Shown here one piece after another: positions 53,045 through 62,472 of a stretch of DNA of 64,000 nucleotides. This DNA is from Hyphomicrobium sp. D-2 (lineage in GTDB: Bacteria > Pseudomonadota > Alphaproteobacteria > Rhizobiales > Hyphomicrobiaceae): assembly GCF_029872155.1 (NCBI RefSeq), contig NZ_JARXLA010000002.1, positions 186,001 to 250,000 of the forward strand. The letters run 5' to 3'. Numbering within the stretch: position 1 is the stretch's first letter; each line of letters begins with the position of its first letter. The notes beneath the pieces are model-generated. The model saw only the letters and a list, made by a program, of their open reading frames with translations, searched no databases and had not been told where the DNA came from. The position numbers and the translations under genes were made by a program.

Positions 53045-55747
53045 ATGATGATGTTGCGTTTGCGTACCGGCAGGGTGCTGCCTGGATTGGCGGCTGTGTT
53101 AATGACGAGCGTTGCTGTGCCCTATGCGGCAACGGTGCCTGCGATGGCGCAGGCACAAAGCAGCTTCAACATTCCCGCTCAACCGCTTGCCAGTGCGCTC
53201 ATAGCGTTTTCCCGCCAGACCAATATCGAGGTGTTCGTCCCATCGTCGGTGGCGTCGGGGAAGAAGTCGACTGCGGTCAGCGGTGCGATGTCTTCCGATG
53301 CAGCGCTGCAGACGCTGCTGGCCGGCACGGGGCTGACGTACTCATTCAATGGCACGACCTATGCGATCAACGCTCCGAACGCGGGCGGCGCCGGAGCAAC
53401 GGTTGATGGCGCGATAGCTCTTGATACGATTGATGTGAGTGGCGGCGGCTCCGGCGATGTGAGCACCGTTTACACGCCGTATGCAACAGCGGCCGCGACG
53501 TCATTTATATCGGGTGAAGATATTGAACGGTTTCGTGGGGCGAGCCCTGCCGACATGTTCCGCGGTGTCCCTGGCGTTCTTTCGGGCGAGGCAAGAAACG
53601 GTGGCGGCGCAATCGACGTTAATATTCGCGGCATGCAGGGCATGGGACGCGTGGAAGTTACGGTCGACGGAGCGCAGAACGCCAGCAATGTTTATCATGG
53701 CTACCAGGGCATCAGTAATCGCAGCTTTGTAGATCCGGATTTCATCGGCGGTGTAGATATTTCCAAGGGTCCAGATGCTGCTTCAGGCGGCATCGCAGGC
53801 AAGGTCGCCATGCGTACCATTGAGGCGTCGGACATTCTGTTCCCGGGCAGAAAGCATGGCGTCCGCATCAAGGGCGGTTTCGGGACCAATACATCTTCGC
53901 CGCCGGCCGTCGGTACTACTGCCGGCTACAGCTTTCCTTTCGCGCCATGGGTCTCGCCGGTCGTTACTTCGTCGAGCGCCGGAATGGACAGGCCGTCAGT
54001 TCTCACGCCGACAAGCGGATCAGGCAGCATCATTGGAGCCGCGCAGGGTGGCAATGCGGAGTTTGTCGTCGGCTATTCGCGTCGCAAGCAGGGCAACTAT
54101 CATGCCGGCACACGTGGCCCGGTGGCCCGGCCTGTAGATATGGGCGCGCAACAGGTTCCCAATAGTGCCGGTTTTATTCAGAACTGGCCACAGTACATCG
54201 CTAACGGCGGTGTTGCGAATTACCGTGGCGGCGAGGAGGTTCTGAACAGCGAGCTGGAAACTTCGTCACTTCTCGCCAAGGCAAAGCTGAGCCTTGAGAA
54301 CGGTCAAACGGTCCGCGCAACCTACAACGGCTTTGAAAGTGAAGCTGGCGAAGTGATGGCGTCGGGGCAGAGCGATCTGAGGATTCAGCCATGGCAGCGC
54401 GGCCAAACCGTTGGAGCGAAGGTCAACAGTGGCACGTTGAACTATGCGTGGAACCCAGCCAACAACAACCTGATTGATCTGCAATCCAATGTATGGATCA
54501 CCGAGCTTGAAGTCAGAAATCCGGTTCGGAACAGTTTCATCACTCAGGAGATCGTCGATCTTCTAGCAACGCTGCCGCATAATTTCCGCACCGGCTCCGA
54601 CACCACGATGTGGGGGGCAGACGTAACGAACATATCGCGGTTCGATACATCGATTGGCGCGCTTAACTGGAGCTATGGTCTGTCCTGGCTGAGTGAGGAT
54701 ACCACCCCGAGCAAGCACAGTAAGGTGCTGGAGTGGCGCTACGTGCCTCGTGATGGTGAGCGGCAGGAAGCTGCGGCGTTCACGAAGGCGGCGTGGGATC
54801 CCGTTGACTGGATGACGTTGAATGCAGGCTTGCGCTATCAGCACTTCTGGTCAAGCGATCGGTCGGCGCGCGAGAGTCTTTCCGCTGCACAACTCCCGTA
54901 CTTTCAGGATGGTTATTCGCAGAACAAGGGAGGTTTCAGCCCTTCGGTAGGAGTTGTTTTGAAGCCCTTCGAGGGGGCGCAGATCTATGCGAACTACGCC
55001 CACGCTATGCGCATGCCAAGCTTGATGGAAGCGACCTCGACATTCGGTCTTGCAGTGAACAACCTCGTTGATCCGGAGCGGGCCAGGAATCTTGATGTCG
55101 GCGTTAATGTCATGCGCAGCGATCTGCTCACCGGCAACGACAAGGGAATGCTCAAGGTTGGCTACTTCCATTCGATCGTCGATGACTACATCTCGCGGGC
55201 GTACGTTCCGCCGGTCACGGGTAGTACGGACCGCAGTGGTCTTGTGATCGGCAATATCCATCAGGCCGAATTTTCTGGAATTGAAATGTCGGCGCGTTAC
55301 GAAGTGGGAGGGTTCTCGGCCAGCATGTCGGCGAACTACTATACCAACGTGTCGTTCTGCCCGACTGCAAATACGTGCGAAGGGAGCTCGATATACGGCG
55401 ACTACGCCACCAATCAGGTGCCCCCGAAGTACACGATCGATTTTACGGTGGCGCAGAAGTTGTTTGACGACAAGCTCACGGTCGGCGGGCGCGTGCTTCA
55501 TATCGGCCAGCGTGCTGCAGATCACAGAGAGATGATTGTCCGTGGTGCCGCGCCCTTCATCAGTGCCGTGTATTGGGATCCTTATACGCTTGTAGATCTG
55601 TTCTCCGAGTACAAGATCAATGAGAATCTCAGCGTTGATCTGCGCGTGCAGAATTTGACCGATCAGTATTACGTTGATCCGTTGAGCCTCATTCAGCAGC
55701 CCGGGCCGGGACGCACATTGTATGGTGCGTTCACGGCGAGGTTCTGA
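53045..55747 (+). CDS. TonB-dependent receptor with STN domain (HasR/heme-receptor type, second)
   Basis: A 900-residue protein with a signal peptide (ending AMAQAQ), an STN domain (about 40-115: FNIPAQPLASALIAFSRQTNIEVFV), TonB-box linker ATVDGAIALDTIDVSG, plug (about 150-275, IDVNIRGMQGMGRVEVTVDGAQN) and a barrel ending in Phe (YGAFTARF). The linker matches the other STN receptor at 14417 almost exactly, so both probably use the same TonB contact. DVNIRG is the NPNxRG-type plug motif of heme/hemoglobin receptors. The ligand is unproven. A large hairpin follows at 55783. Confidence 0.87.
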   Translation: MMMLRLRTGRVLPGLAAVLMTSVAVPYAATVPAMAQAQSSFNIPAQPLASALIAFSRQTNIEVFVPSSVASGKKSTAVSGAMSSDAALQTLLAGTGLTYSFNGTTYAINAPNAGGAGATVDGAIALDTIDVSGGGSGDVSTVYTPYATAAATSFISGEDIERFRGASPADMFRGVPGVLSGEARNGGGAIDVNIRGMQGMGRVEVTVDGAQNASNVYHGYQGISNRSFVDPDFIGGVDISKGPDAASGGIAGKVAMRTIEASDILFPGRKHGVRIKGGFGTNTSSPPAVGTTAGYSFPFAPWVSPVVTSSSAGMDRPSVLTPTSGSGSIIGAAQGGNAEFVVGYSRRKQGNYHAGTRGPVARPVDMGAQQVPNSAGFIQNWPQYIANGGVANYRGGEEVLNSELETSSLLAKAKLSLENGQTVRATYNGFESEAGEVMASGQSDLRIQPWQRGQTVGAKVNSGTLNYAWNPANNNLIDLQSNVWITELEVRNPVRNSFITQEIVDLLATLPHNFRTGSDTTMWGADVTNISRFDTSIGALNWSYGLSWLSEDTTPSKHSKVLEWRYVPRDGERQEAAAFTKAAWDPVDWMTLNAGLRYQHFWSSDRSARESLSAAQLPYFQDGYSQNKGGFSPSVGVVLKPFEGAQIYANYAHAMRMPSLMEATSTFGLAVNNLVDPERARNLDVGVNVMRSDLLTGNDKGMLKVGYFHSIVDDYISRAYVPPVTGSTDRSGLVIGNIHQAEFSGIEMSARYEVGGFSASMSANYYTNVSFCPTANTCEGSSIYGDYATNQVPPKYTIDFTVAQKLFDDKLTVGGRVLHIGQRAADHREMIVRGAAPFISAVYWDPYTLVDLFSEYKINENLSVDLRVQNLTDQYYVDPLSLIQQPGPGRTLYGAFTARF

Positions 55748-55782
55748 GCGCCTCTGTATTTGCCGACGTTTGACTGTTGCCT

Positions 55783-55816
55783 TGCGCCGATGGCACCTGC
55801 AGGTTCCATCGGCGCA
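55783..55816 (+). terminator. Large near-perfect hairpin after receptor gene
   Basis: TGCGCCGATGG pairs with CCATCGGCGCA, and the inner ACCTG/CAGGT extends the stem with only one internal C-T mismatch, giving 16 pairs in 34 bases. No T-run follows. It probably ends or stabilises the receptor transcript. Confidence 0.6.
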
Positions 55817-56180
55817 GAGCATTGCGGTTTGAACGGTTGCCGCATCGTGATGAGCATCCCCTGCCAGGTAAGCTTAGATGCTGTGCGCGGACCTGCATGC
55901 GCAGTCGATCCCGCTTTCCTGGACAAACGATATGGCGTGCTTGCTCAGCGGCAATTGACGCCTTGATTGCGCGGGGCGGGCTGCGTGCCGAGGTCGTGCG
56001 CTAGAGGCATCGATCAATGCGTTCTGCGCATGAATGTGTTCCGGATGTGACACCGCCTCAAAAACAATACCTGGGCGGTATACTTGTGGCGCGTTGTTAA
56101 TATAGGTTCCCATGTGTGTGGGCTGAGCCGCCGCCAAGCATCTACGCGTCCTTTCAGTATTGCGTGTTTCGGAGCGTACA
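55817..56180. other. Intergenic region before siderophore-type receptor
   Basis: About 360 bases without a plausible gene. Nothing further is seen apart from the promoter expected for the next operon. Confidence 0.4.
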
Positions 56181-58481
56181 ATGCATTTGCGTCGGCGTAG
56201 CGCGGCTTTGGCCGCGTGCATTTCCTTGTCATGTGTGAGTGTTGATCTGGCCTTAGCCCAGGAGCCCGAGGCGGAGGCAACGCCGTTGCCGCCGGTTACG
56301 GTCGAAACTCAGGGCGCGGCGCCAAAAGCCAAAAAGAAGGCTGCGAAGAAGAAGGCCTCGGCGGCAGCGGTGGGCGTGCCAAGCCAGCAGCCTGTGGTGG
56401 CGCCTCAAAAGCCGGCCGGTATCCCAAGAACCAACGACGGCACAGCGCACGGCCCGGTTGAGGGATACGTTGCGCAGAACACCGCTACGGGCATCAAGAC
56501 CAATACGCCGCTGAAAGAAATCCCGCAGTCGATTTCTGTCGTCGGCACTGAGCAGATGCGCGATCAGGGCGTGCAGTCAGTGTCGGAAGCGTTGCGCTAC
56601 GTGCCGGGTGTCGTGGCCGAGAGCCACGGTGCCGACAGCCGTGTCGACGGATACTTCATTCGCGGCATTGCAGCGGCCGAGTATCTCGATGGAATGCGGC
56701 GCAACTTCAGTGATTTCTGGTATGGCTATCGCGGCGATCCGTATCTGATGGAGCGTATCGAGGTGCTGCGCGGACCGGCTGCCGTCTCATACGGGCAATC
56801 TCCGGTTGGCGGCATCATCAACTCCGTGTCGAAGCGTCCCACCGGCGAGACCGGCGGCGAGATCGGCTTTGAGTACGGCACCTTCGATTTCAAGCAGATG
56901 AAGTTCGACACCAACGGGCTCATTACCACCGACGGCAGTTTGGCCTATCGCGTTACCGGTGTGGTACGCGTGGCCGATAGCCAGACCGACCATGTCGAGG
57001 ATGACCGCTTCGCGATCCAGCCTGGCATTACCTGGAAGCCCACCAGCGACACCACGGTGACGTTGCTCGGCCATTACCAAAGAGACCGGTCAGGGTCGAC
57101 ACAGCAGATCTGGGCGCGCGTCGGCACTCTCTATCCGAACGTGAATGGTCGCCGCATTCCGCGCAGTAATTTTATGGGTGATCCGGGAGATTATTTCGAC
57201 ACGGACGTCGCTGCGGGCACGCTCTTTATTGAGCACGACATTAACCCGGCGATAAAAGTGAAGCATGTGTCGCGCTACTCCGACGTACAGAAAAAGTACG
57301 ATGTGAAGTATCCGGCGATATGGGGATACACCGATTTCGCGACGCAGGAATCTATGATGCGCGCCGCCGAAAGATCTGACGCGAATGCCCGAACGTTCAC
57401 TCAGGACACCAATATCGAAGTCGGTCTTGTGACCGGTGCCCTGAAGCATCGGATACTGAGCGGCGTCGATTACGCCCATCTCAGCACAGACCGCGTCTAC
57501 GGCACCTTCCTCGACGTGAATTCGGTGCTCTTCGGTTATAACGTGTACAATCCACCCTATACGATGGGCGACTGGATTCCCTTCGGCTGCGCTCAAGGAT
57601 GCTTCACCGACCAGACAATCACTCAGACGGGCGTTTATCTTCAGGATCAGATGCGCCTGGGGAACTGGATTGGCGTGGTGGGTGTGCGTCATGATTGGGT
57701 TGAGAACGACACTGTGAGCAGTGCTCCGCCCGCAGCCAGTCAGTCGGTGGCGAAAAAGCAGCAGGCTACGACATATCGTGCCGGCCTTATGTATGAGTTC
57801 GCGTTCGGTCTGACGCCATACATCAGCTATGCGGAATCCTTCCTTCCGGTTGCGGGCACCAACAGGCAGGGCACTCCGCACGATCCGCAAACAGGCAGGC
57901 AGTACGAAGTCGGTTTCAAATTCCAGCCCACCGGAGCAAACTTCGCTATCAACGGTGCGGTGTTCGACATTGCTGAAACTGGCCGTCTTGTTCCCGATGG
58001 CACTTTCCAGCGCCAGCTCGGTGCCGTGTCTGTCAAGGGCTTTGAGATTGAGGCAGTCGGTCAGCTCACACGCAACCTGAAGATCATGGGCGGCTACTCC
58101 TATACGCAGGCCGAATACGACGACAAGAGGCCTCATGCCCATAACGGTATGCAGATTGAATCGGTGCCGAAGCATCTGGCGTCGATGTGGGCGCTGTGGG
58201 AGTTCGACCAGCCGATGCTCAAGGGATGGTCGGTCGGCGGTGGTGCGCGTTACATCGGCGAGAACTGGACGGAGAAGTCAAACGCAAGCACCGTTGTCCA
58301 CGAGATTCCGTCCGTTACGCTGTATGATGCCATGATCGCCTATGAGAACGAGAACTGGCGCTGGCAGCTCACCGGTCGCAACCTCGAAGACAAATATTAT
58401 GTGTCTACGTGTCTTGCGCGCGGTGACTGCTGGCTTAGCACAGCACGCACCATCACCACGGGGATCACCTATAAATACTGA
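56181..58481 (+). CDS. TonB-dependent siderophore receptor
   Basis: 766 residues from ATG 56181 (SD GGAGC; an in-frame TTG lies at 56160). It has a signal peptide (ending ALAQ), TonB-box-like LPPVTVET, and a linker with Lys/Ala clusters (APKAKKKAAKKKASAAAV). The plug (about 120-225) contains TPLKEIPQSISVVGTEQM and IEVLRGPAAVSYGQSPVGGIINSVSKRP, the signature of siderophore receptors such as FhuE/FpvA. The barrel ends TGITYKY. Downstream genes include a PepSY-type membrane protein, common in siderophore-iron reduction modules. The ferric siderophore is not identifiable. Confidence 0.92.
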   Translation: MHLRRRSAALAACISLSCVSVDLALAQEPEAEATPLPPVTVETQGAAPKAKKKAAKKKASAAAVGVPSQQPVVAPQKPAGIPRTNDGTAHGPVEGYVAQNTATGIKTNTPLKEIPQSISVVGTEQMRDQGVQSVSEALRYVPGVVAESHGADSRVDGYFIRGIAAAEYLDGMRRNFSDFWYGYRGDPYLMERIEVLRGPAAVSYGQSPVGGIINSVSKRPTGETGGEIGFEYGTFDFKQMKFDTNGLITTDGSLAYRVTGVVRVADSQTDHVEDDRFAIQPGITWKPTSDTTVTLLGHYQRDRSGSTQQIWARVGTLYPNVNGRRIPRSNFMGDPGDYFDTDVAAGTLFIEHDINPAIKVKHVSRYSDVQKKYDVKYPAIWGYTDFATQESMMRAAERSDANARTFTQDTNIEVGLVTGALKHRILSGVDYAHLSTDRVYGTFLDVNSVLFGYNVYNPPYTMGDWIPFGCAQGCFTDQTITQTGVYLQDQMRLGNWIGVVGVRHDWVENDTVSSAPPAASQSVAKKQQATTYRAGLMYEFAFGLTPYISYAESFLPVAGTNRQGTPHDPQTGRQYEVGFKFQPTGANFAINGAVFDIAETGRLVPDGTFQRQLGAVSVKGFEIEAVGQLTRNLKIMGGYSYTQAEYDDKRPHAHNGMQIESVPKHLASMWALWEFDQPMLKGWSVGGGARYIGENWTEKSNASTVVHEIPSVTLYDAMIAYENENWRWQLTGRNLEDKYYVSTCLARGDCWLSTARTITTGITYKY

Positions 58482-58699
58482 CGACTGATTATTGCCTGCT
58501 GATATATTGCGTAGCCTCTGTCGCCCACCGGCGGCAGGGGCATTTCGCGGTTAGTAGGTTGGTGAAATGTGGAAGCGGCGGCGTGGTCATTGGGGCATAA
58601 ACAATGAGGCCAACACTTGGATAGAGACCGGGGCGCGCAGCTTTAACGTGGATAGCAACGTAATCACACGAACACGAAGCGAAAGGCTATGAGGCGAGT

Positions 58700-59287
58700 G
58701 TGCAGGAACTGATGACTCCCGCCGTGACGTTCAGTTTTTTCGGCACGCTGCTGCTTATCAACGGCATTGCGTTTCTGCGCCGGTCATGGCTGGGCAAACG
58801 CCCGCGCAATTTGCTGTCGCTGATTTTTGGCTGGTTTGCTGTTGTCGCTGGCATTGCACTGTTCTGCCATGCGTGGGGTGGTGAGGTCGGTATGGCCTAT
58901 GCGCTGCTGGTGTTCTCGCTCGCTGCGTTTCTGGTCATTGCCTTCGGCATCGAAGATCGCTCCCATCGCCGCCAAAAAGTGCGCGATGTGGCACCTGAAC
59001 CCGAGGAGCGACTAACGAACTGGCGACGGGCCACTGCAAAGGCGCTGTTGTCGATCGTTCTCGCTGGCGTTGCCGCCATCGGCATTGGCGTTGCTTTCGC
59101 AGTTTCAGCGCCGATGGAAACCCATGACCGCATCGTGATAGGTGGCCTGCTGGTGCCTGTGCTATGGGGGGGCGGCATGGCGTGGACGCTGGCTGATGCC
59201 AAGCTGTTGCGAGCAACACTGTTGCTGTTGCTGATTTCGGCGTTGAGCTATGGGATAGCATTCTTGCCTAAGGCGCTCGCGCTATGA
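58700..59287 (+). CDS. Small polytopic membrane protein of a siderophore operon
   Basis: 195 residues from GTG 58700, with about five or six membrane helices (FSFFGTLLLINGIAFL, LLSLIFGWFAVVAGIALFCHAW, AYALLVFSLAAFLVIAFGI, ALLSIVLAGVAAIGIGVAFAV and others). It overlaps the next gene by four bases (ATGA). I do not recognise the family. Small helical proteins of similar layout (DUF3325/DUF3649-like) often precede PepSY proteins in iron-uptake operons, so an accessory role in reducing imported ferric siderophore is inferred. Confidence 0.7.
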   Translation: MQELMTPAVTFSFFGTLLLINGIAFLRRSWLGKRPRNLLSLIFGWFAVVAGIALFCHAWGGEVGMAYALLVFSLAAFLVIAFGIEDRSHRRQKVRDVAPEPEERLTNWRRATAKALLSIVLAGVAAIGIGVAFAVSAPMETHDRIVIGGLLVPVLWGGGMAWTLADAKLLRATLLLLLISALSYGIAFLPKALAL

Positions 59288-60819
59288 CGTCTCCCAAAAC
59301 TTCTTCGCCAACGCACAAGCGTCCGCTGCTGCCGCCGAAGTTCGTGCAGGCGATGCTGGCCGGGCACTCCGCGCTCGGGCTGGCCTTTGCCGCGCTCATT
59401 TACATCGTCTGTCTCACCGGCACGATTGCGGTGTTCATGTTTGAGCTGCAGCGCTGGGAGCAGCCAGACATCGCCCCCATACCGCACTCGGTCTCGGCTG
59501 AAGTCGTGGCCAACGCGTTGCAGGCCGGGCAACGGCAGGCGCTTGCGGACAACGCAGCGCACGACCTTTTCATCATGGGGCCAAATCCGCATTCCGGCTA
59601 TGCGCGCCTTGCTGTCGGTTATCGCGATCATGAAACCGACGTGCGCGGCGACTGGATCGCCAACGCCGACGGCGATCTGGTCGCGCGGGCACAGGCACCG
59701 TGGACCACCTTCGTTACCGTGCTGCATGGCAGCCTGCATCTTCCCCACACATGGGGTGCGTTTCTGGTCGGGCTGACCGGGGTGGCGCTGCTATCGTCGC
59801 TGGTATCAGGATTGCTTTCTCACCCGCGCATGTTCAAGGACGCGTTTCATTTGCGCTGGGGTGGTTCGCGGCGCCTGCAGGACGCGGATCTGCACAATCG
59901 GCTGGGCGTCTGGGGGCTGCCGTTTCATTTCGTGGTGTCGCTCAGCGGCGCATTGATTGGTCTCGCAACCTTGGTTGTTGGTGTGCTTGCGCTGGCAGCC
60001 TATGACGGCGACACCGAAAAGGCGTTTGCCGCTATTCTGGGACCGCACGCCGGCCCCGATGAAAGCGCCGGGCCGCTGCCGGACATCGCGGCCATGATAC
60101 GGGCGGTGCAGGCGGCCAAGCCGGACGCGGTGTTCACCAGCGCCAACTTCGACCATATCGCCAAGGCGGATCAGGTGGTGCATCTTGGGATGCGCGCGCC
60201 CGGACATCTGCCGCTGGCCAATGTCTACTACTTCAAGGGCGACGGTATGGCGCTGGGTGATGGCGGGCTAGAGGAAGGCGGCATTGGCCAACAGATCCTA
60301 GGCGTGCTGCAGCCGCTGCACTTCGGCTGGTTTGGAGGCATTCCGGTAAAGCTGGCCTACGGTGTGCTGGGGATTGCGCTCAGCATTGTCACCTACACCG
60401 GCGTTACGATCTGGCTGTCGCGCCGCCGCGACAAGGGCAGGCCTGCTCCGGGCTGGGAAAAGATCTGGGCCGGTGTCGGCTGGGGCCAGCCGCTGGCGCT
60501 GGGGCTGTCGGCACTCGCAGCGCTTTATCTCGGCTCGCCGATTATTATCCCGGCGTACCTGGCAGCCAGCGCTCTGGCGATACTGTTTGCCTTGGGATGC
60601 CGATCGGGTACCGCAGCGGCGGCCATCCTGCGTACCGCGAGCGCGTTTGTGCTGCTGGCGGTTGTCTTCGCCCATCTGACGATCTGGAATGGACGCGTCG
60701 TGGACACCATGGGTGTTGCGGTTGATACAACGCTGCTGCTTGTCGCGCTGGGGCTTTTGATGCCGCTGGCGAAGCGTCGCAGTGGAGTTAACACGATGGC
60801 GCCATCTTTAACGAAGTAG
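59284..60819 (+). CDS. PepSY-associated membrane protein (iron-uptake reductase type)
   Basis: A 511-residue protein with four long helical regions flanking periplasmic PepSY-like domains. MLAGHSALGLAFAALIYIVCLTGTIAVF is the first helix of the PepSY_TM family. VLHGSLHLPHTWGAFLVGLTGVALLSSLVSG and DLHNRLGVWGLPFHFVVSLSGALIGL carry conserved His residues that may bind heme. PLHFGWFGGIPVKLAYGVLGIALSIVTYTGVTIWLSRR is a later signature. Such proteins probably reduce ferric siderophores in the periplasm. It overlaps the preceding gene and follows a siderophore receptor. Confidence 0.88.
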   Translation: MTSPKTSSPTHKRPLLPPKFVQAMLAGHSALGLAFAALIYIVCLTGTIAVFMFELQRWEQPDIAPIPHSVSAEVVANALQAGQRQALADNAAHDLFIMGPNPHSGYARLAVGYRDHETDVRGDWIANADGDLVARAQAPWTTFVTVLHGSLHLPHTWGAFLVGLTGVALLSSLVSGLLSHPRMFKDAFHLRWGGSRRLQDADLHNRLGVWGLPFHFVVSLSGALIGLATLVVGVLALAAYDGDTEKAFAAILGPHAGPDESAGPLPDIAAMIRAVQAAKPDAVFTSANFDHIAKADQVVHLGMRAPGHLPLANVYYFKGDGMALGDGGLEEGGIGQQILGVLQPLHFGWFGGIPVKLAYGVLGIALSIVTYTGVTIWLSRRRDKGRPAPGWEKIWAGVGWGQPLALGLSALAALYLGSPIIIPAYLAASALAILFALGCRSGTAAAAILRTASAFVLLAVVFAHLTIWNGRVVDTMGVAVDTTLLLVALGLLMPLAKRRSGVNTMAPSLTK

Positions 60820-60962
60820 GGCGCAATGCCTGGCTTTTCGCGGTGACAATGCGGGCCGTCAGGCACTTAAATTGTCGAGGCTGAGCGGTTCCAGTGCGAT
60901 GGGCGCTTTCTGTCCATTTACTTCCGCGCGAATGGCCTGTAGAAGGCCCATGTTTCTTGGAT

Positions 60963-61039
60963 CGGGGCGTAGCTCAGCCTGGTAGAGCACCTGCTTTGGG
61001 AGCAGGGGGTCGCGAGTTCGAATCCCGCCGCCCCGACCA
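60963..61039 (+). tRNA. tRNA-Pro (anticodon TGG)
   Basis: A 77-base cloverleaf including an encoded CCA. The acceptor stem is CGGGGCG/CGCCCCG, with D-arm AGCTCAGCCTGGTAGAGC. The anticodon stem CCTGC/GCAGG frames loop TTTGGGA, with TGG at 60997-60999. The T-arm is GCGAGTTCGAATCCCGC. Confidence 0.97.
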
Positions 61040-61112
61040 AACTTTCCACCACGATCTCGCAGATAAGCCAAGCGCCCTGCGAGTTCTGTGGCTGCCATCG
61101 GGAAAGCCATCC

Positions 61113-61418
61113 ATGCTCGCGCGCATCTTCAAGCCAGCCAAAACCGCCATGCAGTCCGGCGAAGGCCGCACGAAGGAATGGTTGTTGGAGTTTGCTCCGG
61201 CAACGCCGCGTGAAATCGACCCGCTGATGGGATGGACGGGCACGCGCGACATGCGTGCCGAGGTGCAGCTTTCCTTCGACAGCAAGGAAGAAGCGATTGC
61301 CTATGCCGAGCGCGAAGGCATTCCGTTTCAGGTGATAGAGCCATCACCGCGCAAGATGATCCGCAAGTCTTACGCTGACAATTTCCGGTATGGCCGCATC
61401 GGCCGCTGGACCCACTGA
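61113..61418 (+). CDS. ETC complex I subunit (NDUFS4/NdufA-like) family protein
   Basis: 101 residues from ATG 61113; the longer open frame crosses the tRNA and is not coding. MLARIFKPAKTAMQSGEGRTKEWLLEFAP and SKEEAIAYAEREGIPFQVIEPSPRKMIRKSYADNFRYGRIGRWTH match the alphaproteobacterial NDUFS4-type accessory subunit of NADH:quinone oxidoreductase. This family is typical of alphaproteobacteria and mitochondria. It supports the taxonomic assignment. Confidence 0.92.
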   Translation: MLARIFKPAKTAMQSGEGRTKEWLLEFAPATPREIDPLMGWTGTRDMRAEVQLSFDSKEEAIAYAEREGIPFQVIEPSPRKMIRKSYADNFRYGRIGRWTH

Positions 61419-61543
61419 TCCGGTACTGACACGACCTCGGCCCGTTAAACGGCGTCGTCCTGACGGTTGTCGCCAGACTGCCTTGCCGAGCGCTGTAGGG
61501 TCAGGGCTACCGTTGTCAAATCTGGCGAGCGCTGTCGTGGGCT

Positions 61544-62251
61544 CTAAGCCTGTTGGGCCATGTCGTCGACGCGGCGCTGGATCAGGATCAGATAGTACAG
61601 CATGAACAACACGTAGAACGTCTCCGCCGCCTCTGCCGGGCGGGTGACGAGGCCTTCCGTGCCGTCAAAGCCAAGTTCCTTCTGATACATGCTGTCGAGC
61701 TTGTAGATCAGCGCGCCGATGGAAACCGGCACCAGGATGATCGACGGTTCGAAAAGCTCCAGTGCCTTGATGCGGAGGGGACGGCCAAGCCACGCCAGTA
61801 GCGGAAGCAACAGGCCGCAGACAACGATGGTCAGTTCAAGCACGGCGCGCGGCAGCATGTTGAAGACCGGGTGCACGTTATGCAGGTTGGTCTCGTGCTG
61901 GCGGTTGATCTGGCTCCACTCTTCCGGCGTCTCCCAATTGAAGAAATGCTGCCCCCAACTGTGCTCTTCGCCGGCGGTGTAAAAACAGGCGAGCGTGCCC
62001 AGCAGGATCAGATACCACCACAGGCGCTTTGCCCGGACGATGGGGTTGAACAGCAGCCGCACGCCGAGGAAGAATCCAACGAGTGGAATGAAGAAGTGCG
62101 ACAGCTCCAGAACGCCAAAGCCTTCCGGCAGCATATGGCGTTGATAGAATTCCGGCGCGGCATGATTGATGATCGGCAGCGCGATGATAATGGCGAGCGG
62201 CAAGTACAGCCACCACCAGGGCGCGAATTTAGGATTCGTCAGACGGTCCAT
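61544..62251 (-). CDS. Unrecognised polytopic membrane protein
   Basis: 235 residues from ATG 62251 (GTG 62254 adjoining). About six helices (WWWLYLPLAIIIALPIINHA, LSHFFIPLVGFFLGVRLLF, WWYLILLGTLACFYTAGEE, LELTIVVCGLLLPLLAWLG, IILVPVSIGALIYKL, FYVLFMLYYLILIQ). A polar loop contains GEEHSWGQHFFNW, rich in possible catalytic or metal-binding residues. I do not recognise the family. It is in the same direction as the OFA transporter, but a terminator separates them. Confidence 0.65.
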   Translation of the reverse strand: MDRLTNPKFAPWWWLYLPLAIIIALPIINHAAPEFYQRHMLPEGFGVLELSHFFIPLVGFFLGVRLLFNPIVRAKRLWWYLILLGTLACFYTAGEEHSWGQHFFNWETPEEWSQINRQHETNLHNVHPVFNMLPRAVLELTIVVCGLLLPLLAWLGRPLRIKALELFEPSIILVPVSIGALIYKLDSMYQKELGFDGTEGLVTRPAEAAETFYVLFMLYYLILIQRRVDDMAQQA

Positions 62252-62408
62252 CACAACGCTTCATTGCAATCCAGTTAGATCCCGTTCTTCGGCAAGCATG
62301 ACAAAATTTTGACAGGCTGCAATCTTTTTGGCCTGGCGTGGTTGCGTGTGTGAGCCCTTTCCCGAGCGCAGTGACAAAACATCCATCGAATTGCTCGGGC
62401 AAAGTAAA

Positions 62409-62436
62409 ACGGCGGCAGCCCGGAGGCCGCCGCCGT
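62409..62436 (-). terminator. Rho-independent terminator of the OFA transporter gene
   Basis: On the minus strand ACGGCGGC and GCCGCCGT enclose a smaller GGCC/GGCT hairpin and are followed by TTTTACTTT. Confidence 0.85.
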
Positions 62437-62472
62437 AGATTGATGTTCAACGTCTATCGTTGTGCGCTCAGG

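Noticed and set aside
60963-61039. tRNA as attachment site of a genomic island
   Set aside because: No integrase gene, no repeated tRNA 3' end and no change in gene type were seen nearby.
60894-61112. N-terminal extension of the NDUFS4-like gene
   Set aside because: The extension would be encoded across the tRNA-Pro gene; the start at ATG 61113 fits the family.
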